DNA from: Candidatus Paracaedibacteraceae bacterium
Lineage (GTDB): Bacteria; Pseudomonadota; Alphaproteobacteria; Paracaedibacterales; Paracaedibacteraceae
Reading direction: 5' to 3'
Assembly: GCA_019459505.1 (NCBI GenBank)
Contig: JAIBEV010000110.1
Span: 1 to 64,000 of the forward strand
DNA length: 64,000 nucleotides
Shown: positions 34,587-43,767 of the stretch, piece after piece
Position numbering within the stretch: the first letter of the stretch is position 1
Layout: every line of letters starts with the position of its first letter
Translations under genes and position numbers: made by a program
The notes under the pieces: generated by a model
What the model was told of the DNA's origin: nothing
Database searches by the model: none
Seen by the model: the letters and a program-made list of their open reading frames with translations, nothing else

Positions 34587-35459
34587 ATGGCGGTTATTCT
34601 GGATGGAAAAGCTTTAGCGGCACAGCAAAAGCCGGCTCTTATGGCAAAAGCACATGACCTAACGCTTTGTCTTGGACGGCTACCTACTCTTGCTGTTATT
34701 TTGGTAGGGGAGGATCCGGCAAGTCAAGTGTATGTGGCACGAAAGGCGGCCATGTGCCAAACTTTAGGAATTCGTTCTATCATTCACCGTTTGGCCTCCT
34801 CTGTAACAAGGGCTGACCTGATTGCGGTCATTAAAGGTCTTAATCAGGATGAAACTATTGATGGTATTCTCCTGCAGCTTCCTTTACCAGCTCACTTAGA
34901 TCGGTATGAAATCCTTCAATACATTGATCCAGTCAAAGATGTTGATGGTTTACATCCTCTCAATCAAGGGTATTTATTTCAAGGAAAACCCAGGCTTGTT
35001 CCGTGTACACCCTTGGGATGTCTTCAGTTAATCCAAAGCTGTTGCTCCGACCTGACAGGGGTTAATATCACCATCATTGGAACATCAATTTTAGTGGGCC
35101 GCCCCTTGGCGCTCTTGCTGATGCAGCAAGGGGCAACGGTGACAATTGCAAATTCAAAGACCCGCGATCTTATCAGGGTAACCCAGGACGCTGATATTAT
35201 TATTTCGGCCACAGGACAACCGTACCTTATTACAGCAGCTCACGTCAAAGAGGGGGCTACCATTATTGATGTGGGTATTATCAAATTAAATGATCGGTTG
35301 GTTGGCGATGTTGATTTTACCGCTGTTGAAAAGAAGGCCGCTTTTATTACGCCAGTGCCGGGGGGGGTGGGGCCAATGACGATCATTAACTTAATGGCCA
35401 ATATTCTAAAGGCGGCGGAGGAAAGATTCAATGCCCAACAAACCTTCAAAAATTCCTAG
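34587..35459 (+). CDS. folD: Methylenetetrahydrofolate dehydrogenase/cyclohydrolase
   Basis: A 290-residue bifunctional enzyme that interconverts 5,10-methylene-THF and 10-formyl-THF. The start at 34587 has GAGG upstream and begins MAVILDGKALA as in the family. The motifs are VGEDPASQVYVARK with the catalytic Lys, DGILLQLPLPAHLD, the NADP segment IIGTSILVGRPLALLL and the C-terminal PVPGGVGPMTI. It lies 19 bases after rne and overlaps serC by 29 bases. Confidence 0.96.
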   Translation: MAVILDGKALAAQQKPALMAKAHDLTLCLGRLPTLAVILVGEDPASQVYVARKAAMCQTLGIRSIIHRLASSVTRADLIAVIKGLNQDETIDGILLQLPLPAHLDRYEILQYIDPVKDVDGLHPLNQGYLFQGKPRLVPCTPLGCLQLIQSCCSDLTGVNITIIGTSILVGRPLALLLMQQGATVTIANSKTRDLIRVTQDADIIISATGQPYLITAAHVKEGATIIDVGIIKLNDRLVGDVDFTAVEKKAAFITPVPGGVGPMTIINLMANILKAAEERFNAQQTFKNS

Positions 35460-36612
35460 CTCTCCTTATTTTGGTTCTGGCCCGTGTAAAAAACATCCGG
35501 GTTGGAAAGCAAGCGATTTACAGTCAGCTTTAATTAGTCGCTCTCACCGAGCACCGGAAGGCGTGGCAAGAATTCAACGGCTGTTAGATCTGACAAGAGA
35601 AATCCTGGAGGTACCCAAAGATTATACGATAGCAATGGTACCCGGCTCGGGAACGGGGGCTGTGGAAACAGCCTTATGGAATTTTTTAGGACGTCGACCC
35701 GTTGATATTTTTGCCTGGGATGTCTTTGGTAAGCTGTGGGTAACGGATGCCATCGAACAGCTGTCATTAAGCCCTATTCAAGCATTTGTAGAAGATTTTG
35801 GTCATCTCCCTGATTTAACTCAATATACGGGCAATCATGACTGTGTTTTTACGTTTAATGGGACCACGGGGGGCGTCATGGTGCCTCATTTGGATTGGAT
35901 TCCTGACGATCGTCAAGGATTAACAATTTGTGATGCGACCTCTTCTGCTTTTGTTATTCCAATTGATGACTGGCATAAATTAGACATCACATGTTTTTCG
36001 TGGCAAAAAGGATTTGGAGGCGAAGCGGCCCATGGAATGATTATTGTGAGCCCTCGCGCAATGCACCACCTTACCCAATTCCAGCCTCGCTGGCCCATTC
36101 CTCGCCTGTTTCGCTTAACAAAAGCAGGGGAGATTATTCAAAGCATATTTGAAGCAAAAACTATTAATACGCCCTCCATGTTATGTGTGGAAGATGCTAT
36201 TCAAGGTTTAGAATGGGCAGCGTCAATCGGAGGAAAAAAGGCCTTATGGCAACGGGTTAAGTGTAATTTTGACGTTATGGATCAATGGATCACCAATCAT
36301 TCGGATTTAGAACATTTAGCAGTGGCTTCTGCTTCCAGGTCAAAGGCCTCCCTCTGTTTTAAGTTAACCTCAGCCTATTGTAAGGGACAAGATCCAGGTG
36401 ACCTTATTGCAAAAATTGCCTCTTCTCTCGCAGATTTAGAGGTTGCTTATGATATTAAAAATCATTTTTTGGCACCCCCTTCTTTTCGCATTTGGTGTGG
36501 ACCAACCATAGAGACGGAGGATCTATTGATTCTAACTCAATGGATTAATTGGGCTTTAGAAAGAGTGCGTCCCGCAAACTCTTCCTCATTTTATCCCCAG
36601 CCTCATTTTTAA
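35431..36612 (+). CDS. serC: Phosphoserine aminotransferase
   Basis: A 393-residue PLP enzyme of the long alphaproteobacterial SerC type, converting 3-phosphohydroxypyruvate to phosphoserine. It begins near PYFGSGPCKKHPGW. The PLP Lys is in FSWQKGFGGEAAHG, and FTFNGTTGGVMVPH and ICDATSSAFVIP are typical of the family. GGCGGAGGAAAG precedes the ATG inside the end of folD. The usual partner serA is not in the window. It may also act in pyridoxine synthesis (pdxF role). Confidence 0.94.
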   Translation: MPNKPSKIPSSPYFGSGPCKKHPGWKASDLQSALISRSHRAPEGVARIQRLLDLTREILEVPKDYTIAMVPGSGTGAVETALWNFLGRRPVDIFAWDVFGKLWVTDAIEQLSLSPIQAFVEDFGHLPDLTQYTGNHDCVFTFNGTTGGVMVPHLDWIPDDRQGLTICDATSSAFVIPIDDWHKLDITCFSWQKGFGGEAAHGMIIVSPRAMHHLTQFQPRWPIPRLFRLTKAGEIIQSIFEAKTINTPSMLCVEDAIQGLEWAASIGGKKALWQRVKCNFDVMDQWITNHSDLEHLAVASASRSKASLCFKLTSAYCKGQDPGDLIAKIASSLADLEVAYDIKNHFLAPPSFRIWCGPTIETEDLLILTQWINWALERVRPANSSSFYPQPHF

Positions 36613-36949
36613 CTTATCCAAGCGCTTAGTTCACAGTTTGGCTTTGCGCCTGTACTGATTGTACACGTACGCAGCCTCGTCCTTCTAAGCATTTGTCTAA
36701 TTTAATCGGAGCATGGTATTAGGGGGAAAATTCTCGACTTTTTTTTCGCTTTTAAGTTTAGAAAGGGTGCTCTTTATTGAACCACCCTATTTAAAGAAGG
36801 ATTAGCAAAGGGAAACAGTAATCAATTTTCTCATAGATGCTCTTTTCATCTCCCCTTTACCTTTAGGGTAGGTTTGAGTGGGTTTGATCAGTTTACTGAT
36901 AAAGGCTTAGATTCCCCTCTATTTTAAATAGATAATTAAGTAGTTATAA
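36613..36949. other. Intergenic region before the patatin gene
   Basis: There are 337 bases without a recognisable gene. A short hairpin (AGGGTG / CACCCT, 36764-36788) could end the rne-folD-serC transcript, but no T tract follows. The last 60 bases are AT-rich, with a near-palindrome around CTATTTTAAATAG (about 36919-36931), and may hold the patatin promoter. Confidence 0.35.
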
Positions 36950-38053
36950 ATGATTCATATCTTTTCGTTTGTTAAAAAAAGACTTCTAAGTCTGGTATTA
37001 ATTTGTGCGATTATTTATCCTTTACCACTCCTTGCTAATCCTTCAGCCCCCCCTAGAAAAGTGGTTCGAATTCTTTCCATTGATGGGGGTGGAATTAGAG
37101 GGATTATTCCAGCGCTAGTTTTGAAACATATTGAATCGCGGCTTTTATGTGGCCGTCGAATTGCAGATTGCTTTGACATTATTGCTGGAACGTCGACGGG
37201 GGGGCTTATTGCTATAATGTTGACCGCTCCTAATGAAGATAAAAGGCCTAAATATAGCGCCCATGAAATTGTCGATATATATGAAGAACTCGGTCAGCAA
37301 GTTTTCTTTAGCTCTTTAGGGCAATTAATTAAATCAGGGAATGGATGGTGGGGAGCAAAATATTCAGCCCATGATTTAGAAGAAATCTTAGCTTCTTATT
37401 TGGGTGATATGTGTCTAAAAGATGTTGTAACCAATGTCATTGTGCCGGCCTATGAAATTGAGCTTGATAAAACTTTCTTTTTTAAATCATCTCGTGCTAA
37501 AAAAGAACCGGCCCAAGATTGCTTGTTACGAGATTTAGCACGGGCTACCTCTGCTGCTCCAACATATTTTAGTCCTGCTTCATTAATTGATGGAACGGGT
37601 AATCGTAAGCTTACCTTCATCGACGGGGGGATAGGTGCCAATAATCCTTCTTTGTCAGCAGCGGTGTATGCGATGGAAATTTTTGGAATGGATATTGATT
37701 TTTTTGTGGTTTCTATTGGAACAGGGACAAACTATGGGGCTGCTACAAACAATATCTCCCGCGAAGATGTTGAATCATCGGGTATAATAGGGTGGGCACC
37801 TAAGATAATTTCAACTTTAATGCATGCAGTTGATGATATTACCAATTACGAAATGTGGTATGTTTTTAATCATAATAAGCAAAAGCATTGTTATTTCCGC
37901 TTACAACCAATTTTAGAGTCGGAATATACTTATCTTGATAAAGCTGATCCTGAGAATCTGCAAGTCCTTAAAAAAGTGGCTGATAGAATGATTAAGGAGA
38001 ACGAAGAAGTTATCAATGAAATTGTCAGGACCCTTAACATTCGCAACCCTTAA
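36950..38053 (+). CDS. Exported patatin-like phospholipase
   Basis: A 367-residue lipid acyl hydrolase. The signal peptide spans about residues 1-30 (LLSLVLICAIIYPLPLLAN). The patatin domain shows the oxyanion loop SIDGGGIRG (44-51), the nucleophile Ser82 in GTSTGG and the catalytic Asp225 in FIDGGIGANNP. It should hydrolyse phospholipids. Exported patatins are used by intracellular bacteria, such as Rickettsia Pat1/Pat2, on host membranes; a similar role here is inference from the signal peptide. It is monocistronic. Confidence 0.9.
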   Translation: MIHIFSFVKKRLLSLVLICAIIYPLPLLANPSAPPRKVVRILSIDGGGIRGIIPALVLKHIESRLLCGRRIADCFDIIAGTSTGGLIAIMLTAPNEDKRPKYSAHEIVDIYEELGQQVFFSSLGQLIKSGNGWWGAKYSAHDLEEILASYLGDMCLKDVVTNVIVPAYEIELDKTFFFKSSRAKKEPAQDCLLRDLARATSAAPTYFSPASLIDGTGNRKLTFIDGGIGANNPSLSAAVYAMEIFGMDIDFFVVSIGTGTNYGAATNNISREDVESSGIIGWAPKIISTLMHAVDDITNYEMWYVFNHNKQKHCYFRLQPILESEYTYLDKADPENLQVLKKVADRMIKENEEVINEIVRTLNIRNP

Positions 38054-38192
38054 GTTCCTGGCTTTAGGTGTTGCTTCTTTAACACTGCTATAACTCAAGC
38101 AGAAAAGAGCGATTTGTTTTGCAAGTGTTTAGAATGGGAAGGTAATTAATTAAGAAGAATTTAGCCAATTTTCCGCGGTAAAAGCATAATAT

Positions 38193-39011
38193 TTATGCCA
38201 GCCCAACTTTTTGCATTTCCTCTTGAACCAACAGCAAATCTTTCCAGACCGCGGCTTTTTGTCCAGGCGAGCGCAGCAAAAAAGCAGGATGATAGGTCGC
38301 CATAGTTTTAATAGGAGTCTGCATACCCTCTGTCTTAAATTCATGCCATTTACCGCGTAATTTCATAATCCCTTCGCTGGTATTAAGAAGTGTTTTTGCG
38401 GAAACACCCCCAACGAGAATTAAAATTTTTGGGGCGATCAATTCAATATGTCGTTCAATAAATGGCTGACATAAGGCAATTTCATGTGGGGTGGGTGTGC
38501 GATTACCGGGTGGGCGCCAAGATATAATATTACTAATATAAATATTTTGTGCCCGCGAGAGGTTAATGCTTGCTAGAACTCTATCCAACAATTGACCAGA
38601 TAATCCCACGAAAGGACGTCCTTGCCGATCTTCATCTGCGCCTGGCGCTTCGCCAATAATCATAATTTTAGCGTCTGGATTCCCATCAGAGAAAACAGTG
38701 TGAGTGGCGGTCATTTTTAGATCACAGCCATCAAAATTCATGATAGCTTGCCGTAGGTCGTCAATTGTTTGGCAGGCCGCTGCAATGGCTTTTGAATTAA
38801 CAGCTTGTTTAGGAGGAGTCGCAACTGTTGGCAAAGGGGTTACCCCAGCTTTTGTTAAGGGAATCGATGCTGTTGCGGTATGAGTGCGAGCCCGCACTTG
38901 CTTGTGGTTGACTGGCTCATGACCAATGGCAACGGTCATTCCAATATCAGTATACCATTCTAAAATATCACGAATGTTATCCGTGATCGAATTTTGATTT
39001 TGCTTTTTCAT
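38193..39011 (-). CDS. Uracil-DNA glycosylase, family 4-like
   Basis: A 272-residue DNA repair enzyme that removes uracil from DNA. The N-terminal 95 residues are a variable extension (rich in T, A and P). The core has [20 protein letters not shown] with the catalytic-loop [27 protein letters not shown] and [15 protein letters not shown]. The segment [15 protein letters not shown] carries one of the expected Fe-S cysteines of this family. It is monocistronic and convergent with the patatin gene. Confidence 0.92.
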   Translation of the reverse strand: MKKQNQNSITDNIRDILEWYTDIGMTVAIGHEPVNHKQVRARTHTATASIPLTKAGVTPLPTVATPPKQAVNSKAIAAACQTIDDLRQAIMNFDGCDLKMTATHTVFSDGNPDAKIMIIGEAPGADEDRQGRPFVGLSGQLLDRVLASINLSRAQNIYISNIISWRPPGNRTPTPHEIALCQPFIERHIELIAPKILILVGGVSAKTLLNTSEGIMKLRGKWHEFKTEGMQTPIKTMATYHPAFLLRSPGQKAAVWKDLLLVQEEMQKVGLA

Positions 39012-39149
39012 GGTAACATAATAGCATGTCTTTCCAGGTTAAGTCTTTAATCTTTTTTATGGACTTCCTTAATTCTCAATTTTTAATTTATTTGCAAGGC
39101 TTGATGGCGTACTCTGAAATTAAATGTGTTATGAGGAAGGGAGAAAACA

Positions 39150-40751
39150 ATGTCATCTGAATCCATGTCATATGATGTTATTGTTGTAGGAGGCGGACCA
39201 GCAGGTCTGTCAGCGGCTATTCGATTAAAGCAATTAGATCCATCTATTTCTGTTTGTTTATTAGAAAAGGGATCGGAAATCGGAGCCCATATCCTCTCTG
39301 GAAATGTTTTTGAACCTCGTGCCCTTAAAGAGTTATTTCCCAACTGGAAAGAATTAGGTGCACCGTTATCGGTGCTTGCTAAAGAAGACCATTTTTTCTT
39401 TTTGACCGAAAAAAGCAAATATCGCTTGCCAACCCCACCCCAAATGCATAATGAGGGTAATTATATCATATCCTTGGGGGCATTATGTCGTTGGTTAGCT
39501 GAACAAGCGACAAATTTAGGAGTAGAAATTTATCCTGGGTTTTCAGCAGCAGCCCTTGTTAAAGATGAGGCAGGTACCATTATTGGCGTTAAAACGGGTG
39601 ATATGGGGCGCGATAAGGAAGGAAATCCTACGGATCAATATCAACCAGGTATGGAAATTTTTGCAAAGCAAGTTCTGCTGGCCGAAGGATGTCGAGGTTC
39701 TTTATCCGAACTCGTGATTAAAGATTATGGATTGCGCGGCCCTCAAAATCCTCAAACCTATGGCATTGGCTTTAAGGAGGTTTGGCAAGTTGATGCGGCT
39801 AAGCACCAGTTGGGTCGTATTGATCATGCGATCGGTTGGCCGATGGACCATAAGACTTATGGGGGAGCCTTTATCTATCATGCCGAAGATAATCAAGTTT
39901 TTGTGGGCTATGTCATCGGATTGGATTATCAAAATCCATATTTATCTCCCTTTGAAGAGTTTCAACGATTTAAAACCCATCCAAAAATCCGTGATCTTTT
40001 TGACGGCGCAAAACGGATTGCTTATGGGGCGCGGGCCTTAAATGAAGGAGGCTGGCAAGCGATTCCTCAATTAACGTTTCCCGGCGGGGCGTTGGTTGGA
40101 TGCAGTGCTGGTTTTATGAATGTCCCCAAGATTAAGGGCAGCCATACAGCAATGAAGTCAGGAATGTTAGCCGCTGACGGTATCATCGAATTCTTGAAGT
40201 CCGGACAAAATCCTTATAATAATCTCTTGAACCAAAGTTGGGTTGCTGAAGAATTGAAGGCTGTGCGTAATATCCGACCTGGCTTTAAATGGGGCTTGGT
40301 TCCCGGATTGGTTAATGCCGCTTTTGAAACCTATGTCAGCCGTGGTAAGTCGCCCTGGACCTTGAGCAATCATCGAGATAATGAATGCTTAAGGCCTGCA
40401 GGACAGTCTCAGAAAATTGAGTATCCAAAGGCTGATGGTAAAGTTTCATTCGATCGCTTAAGTTCAGTTTATTTATGCAATACGAGCCATGATGAAAATC
40501 AGCCCATTCATTTAAAATTACGCCAACCCGATGTTGCCATCGAGCATAACTACAAAATTTATGATGCACCGGAGCAACGCTATTGTCCGGCAGGGGTTTA
40601 TGAGATTATTAAAACAGGGGCCGAGCCTTATTTGCAAATTAATGCTGCCAACTGTATTCACTGTAAGACATGTGATATTAAGGACCCAATGCAAAACATC
40701 CAGTGGACGACGCCTGAAGGGGGAAGTGGGCCTAATTACGGAGCAATGTAA
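39150..40751 (+). CDS. Electron transfer flavoprotein-ubiquinone oxidoreductase
   Basis: A 533-residue inner-membrane enzyme that moves electrons from ETF to ubiquinone. The FAD-binding motif is DVIVVGGGPAGLSAAIRL at the N-terminus. The middle contains GSHTAMKSGMLAADGI. The C-terminal ferredoxin part has INAANCIHCKTCDIKDP, ligands for one 4Fe-4S cluster, and ends GPNYGAM as in mitochondrial homologues. GAGGAAGGGAG precedes the ATG. It links the acyl-CoA dehydrogenase at 336 to respiration. ispE follows 19 bases later. Confidence 0.96.
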   Translation: MSSESMSYDVIVVGGGPAGLSAAIRLKQLDPSISVCLLEKGSEIGAHILSGNVFEPRALKELFPNWKELGAPLSVLAKEDHFFFLTEKSKYRLPTPPQMHNEGNYIISLGALCRWLAEQATNLGVEIYPGFSAAALVKDEAGTIIGVKTGDMGRDKEGNPTDQYQPGMEIFAKQVLLAEGCRGSLSELVIKDYGLRGPQNPQTYGIGFKEVWQVDAAKHQLGRIDHAIGWPMDHKTYGGAFIYHAEDNQVFVGYVIGLDYQNPYLSPFEEFQRFKTHPKIRDLFDGAKRIAYGARALNEGGWQAIPQLTFPGGALVGCSAGFMNVPKIKGSHTAMKSGMLAADGIIEFLKSGQNPYNNLLNQSWVAEELKAVRNIRPGFKWGLVPGLVNAAFETYVSRGKSPWTLSNHRDNECLRPAGQSQKIEYPKADGKVSFDRLSSVYLCNTSHDENQPIHLKLRQPDVAIEHNYKIYDAPEQRYCPAGVYEIIKTGAEPYLQINAANCIHCKTCDIKDPMQNIQWTTPEGGSGPNYGAM

Positions 40752-40770
40752 AATTGTTTAGGAATTAACA

Positions 40771-41643
40771 ATGAAATTAACAGCACATGCTAAAGTCAAT
40801 TTAATGCTCCATGTGACGGGCAAAGACGAGGATGGTTATCACCATTTACAGTCTGTCTTTGCTTTTACTCAATTTGGTGATGATATCGTCATGGAACCTG
40901 CCTCCACCACAACCATAGAGTTCAACGGCGAATTTGCTACCGCTCTTGAGTCCGGCAAAGATTCTGTTAGCCAAGCGTTAATCTGGTATTTTGATCATTT
41001 TAAACTAGCTTCTCGTTCTTATAGAGTAGAAGTCACAAAGAATATTCCCATTGCCGCTGGGCTGGGCGGGGGGACCAGTGATGCAGCCACTGTGCTGGCT
41101 TATTTGTTTTGGCAAGATTATCCACAAGCAACAGCGGCCCTATGCTGGGAGTTTGTTAAAGCAAGTGGGAAGCTGGGCGCCGATGTGCCCGTGAGCTTAG
41201 CCTTTCATTTAGGGTTAGGACAGGTATTTTGGGTTGAGGGGAGTGGTCGCGAAGGAAATTGCCAACCTTTAAAGGTCAAGGGTTTAGCACGCCATTTTGT
41301 TTTGGCCAATCCAGGGGTGCCTTTATCGACAGCGGAAGTTTTTGCCAATTTAGGGGGGCGTTTTGACCCCCCTTTATCCTCACCCGAAATTTTAACGTCC
41401 GATTTTCTCCTTCATACACATAACGTTTTGCAAGCGGCTGCTTTAAAGCTTGTGCCCGATTTAGCAAAATTATTTATGATGTTTATGCTGGATCGGTCTT
41501 TTAGTTATTTTCGCTTGAGTGGATCAGGCGCCTCTTGCTTTGCTGTTTATAAAGATCGGCGTCGGGCAGAGGCGGTTTTTCAAAAATTAAAAGAAAATAA
41601 TCGAGGGTGGTGGGTGAAGAAAACAGAGATTTTGTGGAAATAG
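40771..41643 (+). CDS. ispE: 4-diphosphocytidyl-2-C-methyl-D-erythritol kinase
   Basis: A 290-residue GHMP kinase of the MEP pathway. It begins MKLTAHAKVNLMLHVTGK as expected. The ATP-binding glycine loop is PIAAGLGGGTSDAATVLAYL, and the C-terminal GHMP motif is FRLSGSGASCFAVY. It is in the same transcript as ETF-QO. The Asp of the catalytic site is in KLGADVPVSLAF. Confidence 0.95.
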   Translation: MKLTAHAKVNLMLHVTGKDEDGYHHLQSVFAFTQFGDDIVMEPASTTTIEFNGEFATALESGKDSVSQALIWYFDHFKLASRSYRVEVTKNIPIAAGLGGGTSDAATVLAYLFWQDYPQATAALCWEFVKASGKLGADVPVSLAFHLGLGQVFWVEGSGREGNCQPLKVKGLARHFVLANPGVPLSTAEVFANLGGRFDPPLSSPEILTSDFLLHTHNVLQAAALKLVPDLAKLFMMFMLDRSFSYFRLSGSGASCFAVYKDRRRAEAVFQKLKENNRGWWVKKTEILWK

Positions 41644-41769
41644 GTTAAAAGCCTCCCTCGTATTTTCAATAAGATAGAGAATGAGAGGCGTGTGGATGTT
41701 GCATAAACTCTACAGGTCTTAAAAATCGGCGGTAACTTTTTTCGAAAATATTTTAATGAGTTTAGGAGT

Positions 41770-41798
41770 TTGTTAATATAGATATGGTTTAATAAACT
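41770..41798 (+). promoter_or_regulatory. Candidate pal promoter
   Basis: TTGTTA (41770-41775) and TAAACT (41793-41798) are 17 bases apart and end 32 bases before the pal ATG. Four of six positions match in the -10. It is a reasonable sigma-70-type promoter for an abundant lipoprotein. Confidence 0.4.
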
Positions 41799-41830
41799 AG
41801 TAATTAACCTAAATTTAGAGGCAAATAGTT

Positions 41831-42289
41831 ATGCGTAACAAGTTACTTTCCGCGATTGCACTAGGTGTTCTTCTTGCAGGTTGTGAATGCTCACCAGAAG
41901 CCAGCATGGAAGCAGGATCCGCTCCTGTTCCAGGTTCTGCTGAAGATTTCAAAGCCAATGTAAAAGACCGTGTTTTCTTCGCGTTCAATAAGCACAATAT
42001 CTCTGCTGAGTCTGATCGTGTTCTTGAAGCTCAAGCAGCTTGGTTCAAAACTTATCCAAATACAACAGCCGTTGTTGAAGGCCATGCTGACGCTCGCGGA
42101 ACCCGCGAATACAACTTGGCACTAGGTAAGCGTCGTGCACATGCAGCACATCACAGCCTAACAAAGCACGGTGTTGAGAAGAAGCGTTTGAAAGAAGTTT
42201 CTTACGGTAAAGATCGTCCATTTGTTGCTGATGCAACAACAGAAGAAGCACACGCCCAAAACCGCGTTGCCGTTACTGTTGTTAACTAA
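41831..42289 (+). CDS. pal: Peptidoglycan-associated lipoprotein Pal
   Basis: A 152-residue outer-membrane lipoprotein. The lipobox LLAGC puts the lipidated Cys at residue 18. The OmpA-like peptidoglycan-binding domain has VFFAFNKHNIS, VVEGHADARGTREYNLALGK and RVAVTVV. Pal joins the outer membrane to the wall in the Tol-Pal system. The tol genes usually next to pal are not here. TAGAGGC precedes the ATG and a strong terminator follows. Confidence 0.95.
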   Translation: MRNKLLSAIALGVLLAGCECSPEASMEAGSAPVPGSAEDFKANVKDRVFFAFNKHNISAESDRVLEAQAAWFKTYPNTTAVVEGHADARGTREYNLALGKRRAHAAHHSLTKHGVEKKRLKEVSYGKDRPFVADATTEEAHAQNRVAVTVVN

Positions 42290-42311
42290 TAGCATTGGTA
42301 ACTGTGCTTTT

Positions 42312-42339
42312 AAAAAACCCTGCAATTGCAGGGTTTTTT
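42312..42339. terminator. Bidirectional rho-independent terminator after pal
   Basis: AAAAAACCCTGCA and its complement TGCAGGGTTTTTT form a near-loopless palindrome with a T run on each strand. It ends pal on the plus strand and bioC on the minus strand. Confidence 0.92.
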
Positions 42340-42393
42340 TATGATATCGATGAAGAAAAGAAAGAAGATAGGGTTTGGTTTAATCCGTTAAAT

Positions 42394-43083
42394 CTATTGA
42401 GCGATCACTGTTAGAACATGATAGGTACAAGTGATAGGTTCCTGCAAAAAGAGAGATTTAGGAATTGACTTTACCTTAGGCTGAAAACTTGTCTGCGCCC
42501 CAATTTTATAGATACTATTCCAAAAAGATAACCAATTAGGGTGATATTCGGAATAGTAAGTTTCTTCAATGGAAATATCGCGTCCTAATATTGCTTTTAA
42601 ATCCGCCATCGATAACATCGGTGGGGTCCGATTTTCAATGTGATTTAAAGCACAAAAGGTTTTCCATTCCAGAAAATTATTATTTCCCAAGGTGGTAAAG
42701 GCCAAAGTTTGACTATGTTGCTTGAGCATAGAAAGGGTTGTAGCCGGATGCTGAAACCATTGAAAAGCCAAAGAGCTTACAATCCAATCAAAAGACTGCT
42801 TAAAAGGAAAATATTCTCCATCATAGACGACAGGTAGAGCTTTCGGAATATTAAGTTTTTCAACCATCTCAGAGGACAAGTCACTGACAACTATTGGACA
42901 AGCATAGTCCGCTAAATAATGGCTTAAAAATCCTGTGCCACAGCCAATTTCTAAAATTGATGAAGGGGCCTTAAGTTTAAGTAATTTATGGGCAAAATCA
43001 TCAGCAATTTTTTGTTGGGTTTTACCAAATTCATTATAAGTGCAGGCAGCACGACTAAAATTACGACGTATATGATTTTTCAT
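42394..43083 (-). CDS. bioC: BioC-like malonyl-ACP O-methyltransferase
   Basis: A 229-residue SAM-dependent methyltransferase. The ATG at 43083 overlaps the upstream gene's TGA (ATGA). Motif I is SILEIGCGTGFLSHYL, and the N-terminus IRRNFSRAACTYNEFGKTQQKIA is typical of BioC (F-x-R-A-A-x-x-Y). Later SSLAFQWFQHP and FTTLGNNNFLEW fit. BioC methylates malonyl-ACP to disguise it for pimelate synthesis in the biotin pathway. It is coupled to a BioH-like esterase. No bioF, bioA, bioD or bioB is in the window. Confidence 0.88.
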   Translation of the reverse strand: MKNHIRRNFSRAACTYNEFGKTQQKIADDFAHKLLKLKAPSSILEIGCGTGFLSHYLADYACPIVVSDLSSEMVEKLNIPKALPVVYDGEYFPFKQSFDWIVSSLAFQWFQHPATTLSMLKQHSQTLAFTTLGNNNFLEWKTFCALNHIENRTPPMLSMADLKAILGRDISIEETYYSEYHPNWLSFWNSIYKIGAQTSFQPKVKSIPKSLFLQEPITCTYHVLTVIAQ

Positions 43084-43700
43084 GGCACAATATTCTTGAA
43101 GAAACTCCGAATCAACCGAGCACACTCAGATGCATGAGTCGGGAGCAAACTGTGATTAGCATTTTCAATAATATGGAGTTTTGAAAAGCAGTCTCGCTGG
43201 AGAGAAAGAGGGGCAATTAGATCATCCTTTCCTGCAATAGCTAAGACAGGTGCTGGGGGTAGCTTTATACTTAAGGGTCGCAAGGCTGTAAGGTTTTGTC
43301 GTAATAATTCATCATTACGCTGGGAGTTACCAACGACATGGATATGACCTGTACGCTCATAAAAATTTTGTAAAACGATGTCGGGATGACGCTGATATTG
43401 CTGAATCATCGCACCCAGGCTTGCCTTTGGGATGCCATTGGGGAAATTTTGACTTTGCATAAATTGCGTAAATCCATTGAGACTGACATATCCCGCTAGG
43501 GTAGGAAATTTTTGGATAAGGCGAGAAAAACCTTGGGAATGACCAATGCCAACTGCCATTTCTGGCATTACATCAGGAAGATAAGGCGAGCCAAAATATC
43601 CTTCATTAATACAGAGAATGTCAAAATCATAGAGAATCTTCAGTAAGGGGGCAAAAAATGTGTTATCATAGCCCCAACCATGCCAACAAATAAGTTTCAT
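43080..43700 (-). CDS. BioH-like pimeloyl-ACP methyl ester esterase (alpha/beta hydrolase)
   Basis: A 206-residue alpha/beta hydrolase. The oxyanion segment is CWHGWGYDNTFF, the nucleophile Ser55 is in GIGHSQGFS, the acid is in AGKDDLIAP and the His in NANHSLLP. The HGWG start and the overlap with bioC indicate the demethylating esterase that completes pimeloyl-ACP. It could be a BioH, BioG or another isofunctional type; I cannot tell which. It leads the two-gene operon. Confidence 0.82.
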   Translation of the reverse strand: MKLICWHGWGYDNTFFAPLLKILYDFDILCINEGYFGSPYLPDVMPEMAVGIGHSQGFSRLIQKFPTLAGYVSLNGFTQFMQSQNFPNGIPKASLGAMIQQYQRHPDIVLQNFYERTGHIHVVGNSQRNDELLRQNLTALRPLSIKLPPAPVLAIAGKDDLIAPLSLQRDCFSKLHIIENANHSLLPTHASECARLIRSFFKNIVP

Positions 43701-43767
43701 TAAATTTCTTTTAAGGCATTATTGTTAATTTTATAATTGCTACAACAATAACATAAATGAGATCAAC

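Noticed and set aside
43717-43757. ATTGTT ... AACAAT inverted pair before znuA as a Zur site
   Set aside because: The arms are only 6 bases with a 17-base gap and do not match known Zur palindromes well enough.
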